From Neiella litorisoli (lineage in GTDB: Bacteria > Pseudomonadota > Gammaproteobacteria > Enterobacterales > Neiellaceae), in assembly GCF_014773395.1 (NCBI RefSeq), contig NZ_JACXAF010000003.1:186001-250000 (forward strand): a stretch of DNA of 64,000 nucleotides, read 5' to 3'. A program made the translations under genes and the position numbers. The notes beneath the pieces were generated by a model. That model searched no databases. It was given only the letters and a program-made list of their open reading frames with translations, and was not told where the DNA came from. Positions 35,287 through 44,432 of this stretch are shown piece after piece (the first letter of the stretch is position 1; every line of letters begins with the position of its first letter).

Positions 35287-35491
35287 AGTGATTGAAACAA
35301 AACCCAAGCTTAGTAACGATGCAAAGTATCAAAGCTTTCTGGCTCAATTTGTTCTTGCCTTAAAGAAGACAAGAAATAGAAGCTCCCAACAACGTGCTAA
35401 CAGGTCTGAGCTATTACAAGCGCGCCACTTGCCCATGTAATCTGTCTCTGATAATTTCGTGACTCCAGTTTAGTGTTTTCGGAATAATAAC

Positions 35492-35863
35492 TTGGTGCTT
35501 GGCAGCCGTTTTACATTATTGCTTACTCTCATGATTGCTCTGCAATCATGGTTTGCTGTTGCCTCCACTTATGAACCGCACCAATCTGGCTTAAAACACT
35601 ACCAAACTAGCCACTCTCATAAACATGCTGCAGATGCTGATGCACCCTTTGGTCATGGTGACTCAGACTCGCATTTGGCAAGCACAGATATACCAGCAAA
35701 CGATTGCCACCAATGTGGACATTGCCATGGGCATGCATCGGCTGCTCTTGTCGTTTTCAATGCTTCAGCGTCATTCGTACCTTCGGCGGAAGCTCCGCTA
35801 GATTTTTTATCCAGCAAAACAAATTACTTACCTATCTCGTTGTTCCGTCCTCCAATAGCGTAA
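35492..35863 (+). CDS. czcI: CzcI-like periplasmic His-rich protein
   Basis: A 123-residue exported protein (signal peptide to about residue 25). The mature part is rich in His (HSHKHAADAD, HQCGHCHGH), as in CzcI/DUF2946 proteins found before czcCBA. The start is TTG 35492 (GGA 8 nt upstream) or GTG 35495. Position directly ahead of czcC supports the call. Confidence 0.65.
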   Translation: MVLGSRFTLLLTLMIALQSWFAVASTYEPHQSGLKHYQTSHSHKHAADADAPFGHGDSDSHLASTDIPANDCHQCGHCHGHASAALVVFNASASFVPSAEAPLDFLSSKTNYLPISLFRPPIA

Positions 35864-35941
35864 TCGACTCTTTCTTTTCTTAAGCTCGCAGAGGCAACGT
35901 GCCTTTGTGTATCTAACGATATTCAATGTTTGGTCGAAACA

Positions 35942-37183
35942 ATGACAAATCTTTTTTTGAAGCGCCTGACTGGCGCAATATGGTGCTTTCCGCTTGGCGT
36001 AGTTTGTGCCTCATTTCTTCAATCACAAGCACTAGCTGGCGACTGGAATAGCTGGCTAGCCACGCAGATTAATCAGCACCCAGATGTACTTGCAGCAAAG
36101 GAGCGCTGGCAGGGGATGAATGCCAATGCTGAAGCAATGGGTCAGCCTATTTACAACCCCGCACTGTCTGTTGGGGCGGATCGCAATGGCGATGAAAACA
36201 ATTATGCGGTGGGTCTAGAGCAAACTATTGACCTTTGGGATAGAAGATCAGTGAATACCAAGCAAGCGACATTCCTAAAAACAGCTGCCATGCACATGTA
36301 CAAGCAGCAAGTGCTGAATAAAACTGCGGAGGTTGTTGCGGCCTTAGTTGAATGGAAAACCGCTAGTCAGGCAGCCGATATTGCTCAATCACAGAAGGTG
36401 CAGCTCACTTCATTACTTCAATTGGTCGATGCTCAACAAAAGACTGGCGATATCGGGGCTGTTGATGCGCAGCTAACATTGTTGTCGTTATCGCAGCAAA
36501 TCGCCCAAGTCGCAGACATTGAGGCAAGCTTGGTTCGGGCCGAGGTTCAACTTCAGGAGCTTCTGCCCGAATGGTCACAATCAAGAGGTGGTCTTCCCGA
36601 CGACTTTTGGCCATCCTCAATTGTCGAAGCTACCGACGAAAATCTTAGTCAATACCCACTGGTCGCAAGCTCTGAAGCAATGTGGCGTTCAAAAATAGAG
36701 CATGCTGAATCTGTTCGTCGGGCGGCGAAACCCGATCCCACATTTGGCATAAATGCTGGCCGGGATGGTGGCGATAGCTTAGTTGGGCTCACAGTATCCG
36801 TTCCACTTCATGTGCGAAATAACTTTGATGCAGAGAGTCGTGAGGCACAAAGCCTAGAACTTGAAGCTGAAGCGCAATGGATAGCGACCTTTCGTAAACA
36901 GCGGGTTAATTGGCGGGCTGCACGTAGCAGTTGGCAACGATATGAGTACCACCTTAACTCTTGGCAGTCTCTACTAGGCAATAGAGTAAACAACAGCGAA
37001 CAACTGCTAGAGCGTCAATGGCAAAGCGGCGACCTATCAACCCCCAATTATTTATTAGCTTTAAACCAGCGCACAGAGAGTCTATTGGCAGGTATCGAGC
37101 TTGAAAAACAAGCATTGCTTGCATTAACAGAAGCACTCTACCAATCCGGGCAATTGGCCACTCTCATTCAACCGATGAACTAA
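35942..37183 (+). CDS. czcC: CzcC-like outer membrane efflux protein
   Basis: A 413-residue TolC-family protein with a signal peptide (LTGAIWCFPLGVVCASFLQSQALA). It has the N-terminal ATQINQHPDVLAAKERW segment and helical hairpins typical of the CzcC branch. It should be the outer membrane duct for Zn/Co/Cd export with CzcB and CzcA, which follow after 16 and 15 bp. ATG 35942 is used in place of the TTG at 35930. Confidence 0.9.
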   Translation: MTNLFLKRLTGAIWCFPLGVVCASFLQSQALAGDWNSWLATQINQHPDVLAAKERWQGMNANAEAMGQPIYNPALSVGADRNGDENNYAVGLEQTIDLWDRRSVNTKQATFLKTAAMHMYKQQVLNKTAEVVAALVEWKTASQAADIAQSQKVQLTSLLQLVDAQQKTGDIGAVDAQLTLLSLSQQIAQVADIEASLVRAEVQLQELLPEWSQSRGGLPDDFWPSSIVEATDENLSQYPLVASSEAMWRSKIEHAESVRRAAKPDPTFGINAGRDGGDSLVGLTVSVPLHVRNNFDAESREAQSLELEAEAQWIATFRKQRVNWRAARSSWQRYEYHLNSWQSLLGNRVNNSEQLLERQWQSGDLSTPNYLLALNQRTESLLAGIELEKQALLALTEALYQSGQLATLIQPMN

Positions 37184-37199
37184 GCGTAGGACGGTATCA

Positions 37200-38462
37200 A
37201 TGAACATGAAATTTATGACTATTTTAATTGCCGGATTGCTCAGTTCATCGGCTACATTGGCATCTGTGACAGAGCATGCTCATGCGGCCTCTCGAACTGA
37301 TAGCCACGAACCGCATCAAGAACCTCATGAGCACCAAGAGGAAGAAAATGAGGAGCATGGTCAGCACGGCCACAGTGAACATGCACATGAAGAGCACGAT
37401 GACCTCAAAGGGAAAGGTGAACCCCAAATTGTAGAGGGCGAGCATGATGCGGAAGGTGCGGTAACACTAAGTCCAGAGCAAATGGCTCTTGCTGACATTG
37501 CTGTCGAGCCACTTCAATTCCAACAAATTGATTATCAGCTGTATGCTCCGGGGGAGATCCTAACCAATGGCTACACAAGCTATCGGGTCTCTCCCCGCGT
37601 TCCTTCTGTGATTTTAAATCGCCACGTGGCTCTCGGAGAGCATGTTGCAAAAGGACAAAAGCTAGTCACTCTCTTTAGCGAAAGTGTCGCCAAAGCTCAA
37701 TCTCAGTTTCGTACAGCATGGCCTGAATGGCAAAGAGTCAAATCGTTGGGCCAACAAACGGTTGGCGCTCAACGCTATGTTGAAGCAAAGTCGAACCTTG
37801 AAGCGGCGCAAGCGACCTTGCTGGCGTATGGGCTGGCGTCCAGTGATTTAGAAAGCTTGAAAAAGCAGAGCGCACCATCTTTGGGTGAGTATACATTGAG
37901 AGCTGAAATTGCTGGCTCGGTGCTATCCGATGAATTTGAGCAAGGGCAACGTATTGACCCAGGCGAGCCTCTCATCCTAATTGCTGATGAAAAGCAGCTC
38001 TGGGTAGAGGCTCACTTATCACCGAACTTAGATATGTCATTGGAAGCTGGCTCAAAAGCCGAAGTGGTAAGCGCAGGTAAAAGGGTCGAAGCCGTCGTAT
38101 CTCAAGAAGCCCATACCATCGACCCGGTTACGCGCACACGCCTCGTGCGACTGGTCGTTGATAATGCTGCCCATCAACTTCATCCAGGTCAATTTGCCGA
38201 AGTGTTTTTTAACTTTCGCACGAAACATTCAGTGATTGCAGTACCAGAGTCGGCGTTAATTCGAGATGAACATGGTGATTGGACTGTTTTTGTTGAAGAT
38301 CATCCAGGGGAATTTATTCCTATGGAAGTCAAGTTGGGAGATTCCTATGGGCAAGTTCGCGAAATTCGGGGAATGAAACCGGGGACGCGGGTTGTGACTA
38401 AGGGGGCATTTTTCGTTGCTTCACAAATCGCCAAAGGCGGTTTTGACCCCCACAACCACTAA
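37200..38462 (+). CDS. czcB: CzcB-like RND periplasmic adaptor
   Basis: A 420-residue adaptor with a signal peptide (MTILIAGLLSSSATLASV) and an acidic His-rich stretch (about residues 30-75, HEPHQEPHEHQEEE and GQHGHSEHAHEEH) that can bind divalent metals. The adaptor core follows, with lipoyl and barrel parts (VALGEHVAKGQKLVTL, GQRIDPGEPLILIADE). The His-rich N-terminus is typical of Zn/Co/Cd CzcB proteins. It lies between czcC and czcA in one operon. Confidence 0.92.
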   Translation: MNMKFMTILIAGLLSSSATLASVTEHAHAASRTDSHEPHQEPHEHQEEENEEHGQHGHSEHAHEEHDDLKGKGEPQIVEGEHDAEGAVTLSPEQMALADIAVEPLQFQQIDYQLYAPGEILTNGYTSYRVSPRVPSVILNRHVALGEHVAKGQKLVTLFSESVAKAQSQFRTAWPEWQRVKSLGQQTVGAQRYVEAKSNLEAAQATLLAYGLASSDLESLKKQSAPSLGEYTLRAEIAGSVLSDEFEQGQRIDPGEPLILIADEKQLWVEAHLSPNLDMSLEAGSKAEVVSAGKRVEAVVSQEAHTIDPVTRTRLVRLVVDNAAHQLHPGQFAEVFFNFRTKHSVIAVPESALIRDEHGDWTVFVEDHPGEFIPMEVKLGDSYGQVREIRGMKPGTRVVTKGAFFVASQIAKGGFDPHNH

Positions 38463-38477
38463 GTAACTGGAGTCCCA

Positions 38478-41400
38478 ATGTTTAATCGAATTATTGATTG
38501 GGCTGTGGCCAACAGGTTGTTGGTACTGATAGCCCTCGTTGTCATTATTGTTAGTTCTACGTTTCTGATCCCTAAACTAAATTTGGACGCATTCCCTGAC
38601 GTCACCAATGTTCAGGTCTCAGTAAATACCGAAGCACCTGGGCTTGCTGCCGAAGAGGTTGAGCAGCTTATTACCTATCCTATTGAAGCGGTTATGTATG
38701 CGCTACCCGATGTGAAGGAAGTCCGCTCTATATCAAAGACAGGCTTGTCGGGTGTGACGGTCGTATTCGAAGAAGGCACCGACATATACTTTGCCCGACA
38801 ATTGGTGTTTGAAAGGCTTCAAGCTGCTAAAGAGCTAATTCCTGAGGGCGTAGGTACGCCAGAAATGGGGCCAAATACGTCAGGTTTGGGTCAGGTCTAT
38901 CAGTACCTTTTGGTCGCTGAGCCCGATTCTGGATTTGATGCAATGGCCTTACGCAGCCTTAATGATTGGGTTGTGAAGCTGCTGCTTATTCCAGCAGAAG
39001 GGGTGACCGATGTGCTCTCATTCGGTGGTGAGGTTCGCCAGTATCAAGTCAACCTAAATCCTTCCCTATTATTGGCATACGAGCTCTCTCAGAACGATGT
39101 AATTGCTGCTCTGGAACGAAATAATACTAATGTTGGCGGTTGGTATATGAATAGAGGCCAAGAACAACTCGTGATCAGAGGAACTGGCTGGGTAGCCTCG
39201 GGAGATCTTGGGTTGAAGCAACTTGGGCAGGTTCCAGTTAGAACTATTGATGGTGTTACTGTCACTGTTGCCAACGTTGCTGATGTCTCGTTGGGAGGGG
39301 AGATCCGTCAAGGTGCGGTAACCATGAGCCGAAGGGCCGAAGATGGCACTATCCACCCCCTTGGCGAGGTTGTCTCTGGCATCGTTCTTAAGCGTATGGG
39401 AGCAAATACCAAAGCAACCATTGATGGGATCAACAGCAGGGTTGAGCGTATTAATCAAGCATTGCCAGAAGGGGTTCACTTTGAAGCTTTCTATGACCAG
39501 GCAGATCTGATTTCGCAAGCGGTGCAGACGGTAGTCAATGCGCTGTTACTGGCCTTCGCGCTGATCGTGGTGATATTGGCACTGTTTCTGATGAACCTCA
39601 GAGCAACATTGCTGGTTTTGCTTTCCATTCCCATTTCCATTGGTATCGCCCTAATGGTGATGGCCTGGTTCGGTATCTCGGCTAATCTGATGTCATTGGG
39701 AGGCATCGCCGTTGCGATTGGTATGCTCGTTGATGGCTCGGTGGTGATGGTAGAAAACATGTTTAAGCACTTAAGTCACTTTGATGCTGAACATGATGAA
39801 CAAAGCTCTGCCAGAGCAGCACACTCGGCCAGCGTTCTTAGGAGTGGTTCTCCTAACAAAAGTAGCATTGCACTTAGGCTTCAACTCGCAGGCCGGGAAG
39901 TGGCGCGACCTATCTTTTTTGCAACCGCAATTATTCTGGTTGTATTCATGCCTCTGTTTAGCTTCGAGGGAGTGGAAGCAAAACTGTTTCAACCCATGGC
40001 CGTGAGTATCATGTTGGCAATGCTAGCTGCTGTGGTTGTCGCTCTGTTGATCGTACCTGCGCTTGCGACATATTTGTTCAGAAATGGCATCAGAGTAAGG
40101 CATAGCTTTGTGCTTCAACCTCTTGAGCGAGCATATAGAGCAGGACTGCTCTGGAGCCTGAATCACAGTCGGGTTGTAGTAAGTGTCGCTGTTTTGCTGG
40201 TCATTGGGACGGCTACTGTAGTCCCTCGTCTGGGTACTGAGTTTGTACCAGAGCTTGAAGAAGGAACGATTAACCTACGCGTTACATTGGCTCCATCTTC
40301 CAGCCTAAATACAGCACTGGAAGTTGCGCCTAAGCTCGAAGCTATCTTGATGCAATTTCCCGAAGTAACCTATGCCATGTCTCGTATTGGTAGGGCGGAA
40401 ATTGGTGGCGATCCTGAGCCTGTTAACAACATAGAAATTTACATTGGCTTAAAGCCCGTTGCTGAATGGACAAGTGCAAACAGCCGCTACAAGTTGCAAG
40501 AGCTTATGGAGCACAAGCTTGAGCAGCATCCGGGCCTGCTATTCAATTTCTCTCAGCCTATTGCAACTCGGGTCGATGAGCTACTCTCGGGGGTTAAAGC
40601 TCAGCTCGCAATTAAACTTTTTGGACCTGATCTAACTGTTTTGGCGCAGAAAGGGCAAGCGATAGAGTCCGCAGTAAAGGATGTAGCTGGTGCGCGTGAT
40701 GTCGCCATGGAGCAAATCGCTGGCGAATCTCAATTGGTAGTGAAACCTAATCGTCGTGCACTTTCCCGATATGGCTTAGATGTTGAAGATGTAATGTCAT
40801 TGGTTCGTGACGGAATGGGAGGGGTAAGTGCGGGTCAGATCATTAACGGTAATGAACGCTATGACATCTATGTGCGAATAGCAGAGTCGTTCCGTCAAGA
40901 CAGAGAACAAATCGCAGAGCTTCGTTTACGCTCTCCTTCTGGTGCATGGGTGCGCTTGGGGGATGTAGCAGAGGTGTCGGTAGAGTCTGGGCCACCGCAA
41001 GTGCGCCGGGATGATGTTCAACGCAGGGTTGTTGTTCAAGCCAACGTCCATGGCAGAGATATGGGCAGCGTGGTGGCTGATATTCAGGAGGCGATTGCCA
41101 AGAAGGTTGATTTACCTCCCGGCTATTCAGTGGATATCGGGGGGCAGTACGAAAACCAGCAGCGGGCACAGCAACGGTTGTCACTCGTAGTGCCGTTATC
41201 TCTTGGTTTAATTGCACTGCTATTGTATTTCACATTTGCTTCCGTTGGGCAGGCGATGTTGATCCTTGTGAATGTTCCATTAGCTGTAATTGGTGGCGTG
41301 TTCGCTTTGTGGCTATCTGGCCAATACTTATCAGTGCCAAGTTCTGTTGGCTTCATTACGCTGTTTGGCGTCGCGGTGTTGAACGGTGTAGTGATGGTTG

Positions 41401-41675
41401 AAAGCATCAATCAACGCATTAAAGATGGTTCTCCTGCTGAAAGCGCCGTGTTTGATGGGGCGCTCTCAAGGCTCAGGCCGGTACTAATGACCGCAATGAC
41501 CTCGGCACTGGGGCTCATCCCGATGTTACTCTCAAATGGTGTTGGCGCTGAGATCCAAAAACCACTGGCTACCGTTATTGTCGGAGGGTTGGTAACAGCA
41601 ACGCTGCTAACACTCTTTGTACTACCAGTGCTATTCACTTGGTTTTCAAAAGGCAAATTACAGGAAACTTCATAA
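38478..41675 (+). CDS. czcA: CzcA-like heavy-metal RND pump
   Basis: A 1065-residue heavy-metal-efflux RND pump, distinct from the CusA at 26724 and expected to move divalent ions (Zn, Co, Cd, possibly Ni). The start IIDWAVANRLLVLIALVVI, AVAIGMLVDGSVVMVENMFKHL in TM4 and the repeat half (FVPELEEGTINLRV) mark the family. The exact metal range cannot be read from the sequence. A 29-bp hairpin follows 7 bp after the stop. Confidence 0.94.
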   Translation: MFNRIIDWAVANRLLVLIALVVIIVSSTFLIPKLNLDAFPDVTNVQVSVNTEAPGLAAEEVEQLITYPIEAVMYALPDVKEVRSISKTGLSGVTVVFEEGTDIYFARQLVFERLQAAKELIPEGVGTPEMGPNTSGLGQVYQYLLVAEPDSGFDAMALRSLNDWVVKLLLIPAEGVTDVLSFGGEVRQYQVNLNPSLLLAYELSQNDVIAALERNNTNVGGWYMNRGQEQLVIRGTGWVASGDLGLKQLGQVPVRTIDGVTVTVANVADVSLGGEIRQGAVTMSRRAEDGTIHPLGEVVSGIVLKRMGANTKATIDGINSRVERINQALPEGVHFEAFYDQADLISQAVQTVVNALLLAFALIVVILALFLMNLRATLLVLLSIPISIGIALMVMAWFGISANLMSLGGIAVAIGMLVDGSVVMVENMFKHLSHFDAEHDEQSSARAAHSASVLRSGSPNKSSIALRLQLAGREVARPIFFATAIILVVFMPLFSFEGVEAKLFQPMAVSIMLAMLAAVVVALLIVPALATYLFRNGIRVRHSFVLQPLERAYRAGLLWSLNHSRVVVSVAVLLVIGTATVVPRLGTEFVPELEEGTINLRVTLAPSSSLNTALEVAPKLEAILMQFPEVTYAMSRIGRAEIGGDPEPVNNIEIYIGLKPVAEWTSANSRYKLQELMEHKLEQHPGLLFNFSQPIATRVDELLSGVKAQLAIKLFGPDLTVLAQKGQAIESAVKDVAGARDVAMEQIAGESQLVVKPNRRALSRYGLDVEDVMSLVRDGMGGVSAGQIINGNERYDIYVRIAESFRQDREQIAELRLRSPSGAWVRLGDVAEVSVESGPPQVRRDDVQRRVVVQANVHGRDMGSVVADIQEAIAKKVDLPPGYSVDIGGQYENQQRAQQRLSLVVPLSLGLIALLLYFTFASVGQAMLILVNVPLAVIGGVFALWLSGQYLSVPSSVGFITLFGVAVLNGVVMVESINQRIKDGSPAESAVFDGALSRLRPVLMTAMTSALGLIPMLLSNGVGAEIQKPLATVIVGGLVTATLLTLFVLPVLFTWFSKGKLQETS

Positions 41676-41682
41676 CTAAGTA

Positions 41683-41711
41683 GCCTACCGCTTCAGCTCG
41701 AAGCGGTAGGC
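41683..41711. terminator. hairpin between czcA and the CadR-like gene
   Basis: An 11-bp perfect stem GCCTACCGCTT / AAGCGGTAGGC with a 7-nt loop. It lies between convergent genes and has no T-run, so it may end transcription weakly in either direction. Confidence 0.6.
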
Positions 41712-41765
41712 AATGACACACCGGCCAAATTGTCCAAGATTGCTACACAAGCTTAATTTTCAATT

Positions 41766-42167
41766 TCAGATGGATGATTTAGGTGATAGCTCATCCAAAA
41801 TTCCACACTGCTCAATGGTGCGAGCTTGTCCACATTTTTGACGCAGTACCTTTAAATCATCGTGAAGCTTTTGCAGATCAATAATACGAGACTTCACAAT
41901 ACCTATGTGTTCATCAATCATGCCGTTTACTTTCTCACAAGGTCTTCCTGGAGAGTCCTGAAGCATTATCAATTGTTTAATTTCATCCAAAGTCAAACCC
42001 AGAGTTCGACAATTTTTGATGAAAGTTAACTTATCCAGAGCCGGAGAGTCATACACACGAAAGTTTCCACCCGTCCTGGCTGGCGCAGAAATCAACCCTT
42101 CTTTTTCGTAGTAACGAATGGTCTGGACAGAGCACCCACTGCGTTTTGCCAATTCACCTATTTTCAT
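41766..42167 (-). CDS. cadR: CadR/PbrR-like MerR regulator
   Basis: A 133-residue MerR-family activator with the winged helix MKIGELAKRSGCSVQTIRYYE. The metal cysteines C77 (RPCEKVN), C112 (KCGQ) and C121 (EQCG) match the three-cysteine pattern of the Cd(II)/Pb(II) regulators CadR and PbrR. It is divergent from the CDF gene across an operator with perfect 10-bp arms. Confidence 0.9.
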   Translation of the reverse strand: MKIGELAKRSGCSVQTIRYYEKEGLISAPARTGGNFRVYDSPALDKLTFIKNCRTLGLTLDEIKQLIMLQDSPGRPCEKVNGMIDEHIGIVKSRIIDLQKLHDDLKVLRQKCGQARTIEQCGILDELSPKSSI

Positions 42168-42186
42168 CTTGTATGAAAGCTCCTTA

Positions 42187-42217
42187 TTGACTCTATAGTA
42201 ACTATAGAGTGTAGGCT
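42187..42217 (+). promoter_or_regulatory. CadR-type operator and CDF promoter
   Basis: TTGACT (42187-42192), a 19-bp spacer and TAGGCT (42212-42217). Inside lies the perfect dyad ACTCTATAGT-A-ACTATAGAGT (42190-42210). This is the classic stretched MerR promoter driving the cation exporter. Confidence 0.88.
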
Positions 42218-42246
42218 TAGAGAAATAGTAACTTCAAGGCCTAGTT

Positions 42247-43158
42247 ATGACATCTGATCCCTCACAATGCTGTGGTTGCAAAAGCAACAAGGTTGATGCA
42301 TCGCCTTCAAATGAGTTTCCACAATCCGATCTCAATTTGACAGAGTTAAATTTGGTTAGTGTGTTCAGCGTGCCAAAGATGGATTGTCCTTCGGAAGAAA
42401 ATCTGATCAGAACAGCATTTGCGAACTTTGGCGGAGCGATCTCCTTCGATTTCGATATACCGAATCGGAAAGTGCATGTGTATCACGCCGACTCGCCTGA
42501 AAAGGTGGAAGCAACCATCAAGTCGGTTGGGCTTGGTGCTCAGCGACTATCGCTCGAACATGTCGATGCAGAAAGTGCCAAGAAGATATTAGAAGAGGCT
42601 AAGTACAACGACTCACGAGAAGCTTGGGTATTGAAATGGCTGCTTGGTATCAATGCAGTGATGTTTTTTATTGAGTTTACAGTGGGCATTGTTGCGCAAT
42701 CTGCGGGCCTTATTGCGGACTCTTTGGATATGTTTGCTGATGCAGCTGTTTACTTAGTGGCACTGTATGCAGTTGGAAAAGCCGCTGAAGCCAAGCTAAA
42801 AGCTGCGCACGTGTCTGGCTGGTTGCAGTTAATCTTAGCTGTTGGATTGTTGATGGAGGTCGCTAGGCGAGCCTCTATGGGAAGTGAGCCCGTATCATTG
42901 CTGATGATGGCGATTGGTGGCGTTGCCTTAGTAGCAAACGTGATATGCCTTATGCTGATTTTCAAGGTTCGAGACAATGGCTCCCACATGAAAGCCAGCA
43001 TGATTTTCTCAGCCAATGACGTGATAGCCAATGCTGGAGTCATTCTCGCTGGTCTTCTTGTTGCAGTGACAGGCTCGCAAATTCCTGATTTGGTGATTGG
43101 CGTTGTTATCGGGCTAGTCGTGGCAAATGGTGCTCGGCGCATACTTTCATTGCGATGA
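42247..43158 (+). CDS. cation diffusion facilitator with N-terminal HMA-like domain
   Basis: A 303-residue exporter. The N-terminus has CCGCKSN, then an HMA-like domain (about 35-100; FSVPKMDCPSEENLIR with a single Cys in place of CxxC). The transmembrane part follows (from 130), with IADSLDMFADAAVY in TM2 carrying the acidic metal-site pattern and FSANDVIANAGV in TM5. No long C-terminal cytoplasmic domain is present. It should export Cd, Pb, Zn or similar ions from the cytoplasm, under the CadR-like regulator. Confidence 0.88.
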   Translation: MTSDPSQCCGCKSNKVDASPSNEFPQSDLNLTELNLVSVFSVPKMDCPSEENLIRTAFANFGGAISFDFDIPNRKVHVYHADSPEKVEATIKSVGLGAQRLSLEHVDAESAKKILEEAKYNDSREAWVLKWLLGINAVMFFIEFTVGIVAQSAGLIADSLDMFADAAVYLVALYAVGKAAEAKLKAAHVSGWLQLILAVGLLMEVARRASMGSEPVSLLMMAIGGVALVANVICLMLIFKVRDNGSHMKASMIFSANDVIANAGVILAGLLVAVTGSQIPDLVIGVVIGLVVANGARRILSLR

Positions 43159-43253
43159 CCACGGCGCTTTGCCTGCTTTTTTACAACCATTTGAGACTCC
43201 ACTAACGAGCAGCGTTAAAAGGTTTCAAATATATGTTCAATCGAGGATGCAGC

Positions 43254-43739
43254 ATGTCTTATTTATCAAGCTTGGAGCTAAAGGTCCCGCCAATCATTGT
43301 GCTCCTACTGACAGCCAGTCTCATGTTGTTATCATCGGAAGTTACTGAGCCGCTCTCTTTTGATGTACCAGCAACTCAAGGTTTAGGTTGGTTTTTCGCT
43401 ATTGCTGGATTGATTGTCATTGGACGTGGTGTGCAAGTATTTCGGCACCACCAAACAACAGTCGATCCACGCGTTCCAGATGCTTCAAGCCATTTGGTGG
43501 TGTCAGACATATATGGCTATACACGCAATCCAATGTACCTTGGGATGGCTCTATGTTTGGTTGGATGGGCATTCTATCTTTGCAATTTGATTGCTCTTGG
43601 ACTTGTATTTGTCTTCATGGCCTACATCACTCAGTTTCAGGTTATCCCAGAAGAGCGTTTTCTCGGCAGAAAATTTGGGCAATGCTACACGGATTACGCT
43701 GGAAAGGTTGGGCGCTGGGTCGGGAAAAAGAAGAGCTAA
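43254..43739 (+). CDS. isoprenylcysteine carboxyl methyltransferase-like membrane protein
   Basis: A 161-residue membrane protein with the ICMT-like pattern GYTRNPMYLGMALCLVGWAF and PEERFLGRKFGQCYTDYAGKVGRW, which bind S-adenosylmethionine in the family. Bacterial members often sit next to CDF or Czc genes, but the methylated substrate is unknown. GAGG 7 nt before ATG 43254 sets the start; the frame also opens at 43233. It is the last gene of the cargo, 312 bp from the transposon end. Confidence 0.82.
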   Translation: MSYLSSLELKVPPIIVLLLTASLMLLSSEVTEPLSFDVPATQGLGWFFAIAGLIVIGRGVQVFRHHQTTVDPRVPDASSHLVVSDIYGYTRNPMYLGMALCLVGWAFYLCNLIALGLVFVFMAYITQFQVIPEERFLGRKFGQCYTDYAGKVGRWVGKKKS

Positions 43740-43855
43740 TAAAATTCCTAATAAGAGTAGCTAACAGTAACTCATTTGTGTCCATAAACGCGTTACGCCG
43801 TTTGCTGAAACCTAACTTTTTGGAGAAAGCCAAACAAGGTTCGCCTGAGTAAGTA

Positions 43856-43873
43856 CCCCGGGTTTACCCGGGG
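43856..43873. terminator. strong hairpin before the distal transposon end
   Basis: CCCCGGGT-TT-ACCCGGGG is a perfect GC-rich stem between the last cargo gene and the end. No T-run follows. It may insulate the end from cargo transcription. Confidence 0.55.
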
Positions 43874-43945
43874 GAATCTACGGTTCGCTAACAGCTAGCA
43901 AAATTGCGATGCGGGGCGTTGTAAATTTACTATGGCAATTTGGTT

Positions 43946-44051
43946 GTATGACAGACTTTCGCTGCAATTTTATGCAAACTTATGCTGCAAATTTGAGTGT
44001 AACTTATTGATTCAAAGAGTCGCGCTATGCAAGCTTTTGATGCAAACATCA
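43946..44051. repeat. distal transposon end (left end by Tn7 convention) with TnsB sites
   Basis: Read inwards from 44051, sites like AAGNTTGCATA start at 44036, 43994 (AAATTTGCAGCAT), 43981 (AAGTTTGCATAAA) and possibly 43958. They are spread more widely than at the tnsA end, as in the Tn7 left end. The outer 26 bp match the other end at 25 positions. Confidence 0.82.
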
Positions 44052-44056
44052 ACCCT
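44052..44056. repeat. target-site duplication, right copy (ACCCT)
   Basis: It is identical to 8197-8201. The bases that follow (TCAATTTATAC) are the original downstream flank of ffs. Confidence 0.93.
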
Positions 44057-44070
44057 TCAATTTATACTCA

Positions 44071-44340
44071 CTAACTTCTTAGTGATTCATCCGACTCAAG
44101 AAACTCAATCGACTTATCAATAGCCTCGCGAACTTTCATCTCCATTGTTAGCCGTTCAGATGCAGGCAGATAAAACGCCATATCGACTTCATGTCGAATG
44201 TAACGTGCTGGTAATTGATTCAGCGCTAAGCAACAAAGGTCGGCTAAATACTCAGGATCTTTGCCTTCCAGTGATGGCAACTTGGCGATGTAGTTGGCGA
44301 TAAGGCGCTCGTAATAATTGTATAAGTTGTCGAAAATCAT
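44071..44340 (-). CDS. ComFB family protein
   Basis: An 89-residue protein of the late competence ComFB family (MIFDNLYNYYERLI, DLCCLALNQLPARYIRHEVDMAFYL). The paired cysteines and the LPARYIRH motif mark the family. Recent work links ComFB-type domains to cyclic dinucleotide binding in some bacteria; the role here is unknown. It was originally the neighbour of ffs, with its stop 15 bp beyond the target duplication. Confidence 0.88.
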   Translation of the reverse strand: MIFDNLYNYYERLIANYIAKLPSLEGKDPEYLADLCCLALNQLPARYIRHEVDMAFYLPASERLTMEMKVREAIDKSIEFLESDESLRS

Positions 44341-44432
44341 TAACTCTCTCGTCCTGTCGTTCGCGGCTATTTACTTCGCTTGGTATAACACATAAGTCTA
44401 CACCGTGGTAATGACAAACGTGCTTTTGTGAA

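Larger units (their letters stand above)
8202..44051. mobile_element. Tn7-like transposon with type I-F3 CRISPR (CAST), 35,850 bp, inserted at ffs
   Basis: Both ends begin TGATGTTTGCATCAAAAG when read inwards and match at 25 of 26 terminal positions. The element is flanked by the 5-bp duplication ACCCT (8197-8201 and 44052-44056), the hallmark of Tn7-type transposition. It holds tnsA, tnsB, tnsC, tniQ, cas8/5, cas7, cas6 and a short array, but no cas1, cas2 or cas3. That gene set defines the I-F3 guide-directed transposons, and ffs is one of the known attachment sites of that group. The tnsA-proximal end faces the target, as the Tn7 right end does. Cargo is copper and divalent-metal resistance. 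All recognised core genes are full length, so the element looks active. Confidence 0.96.
43740..44051. other. non-coding end region of the transposon
   Basis: No convincing gene. It holds the tail of the cargo transcript, the GC-rich hairpin at 43856-43873, an AT-rich stretch, and the transposon end with TnsB sites (43946-44051). Confidence 0.7.

Noticed and set aside
35252-35440. Short frame after the DUF4405 gene
   Set aside because: It overlaps the end of the DUF4405 gene, lacks a ribosome site and shows no recognisable domain.
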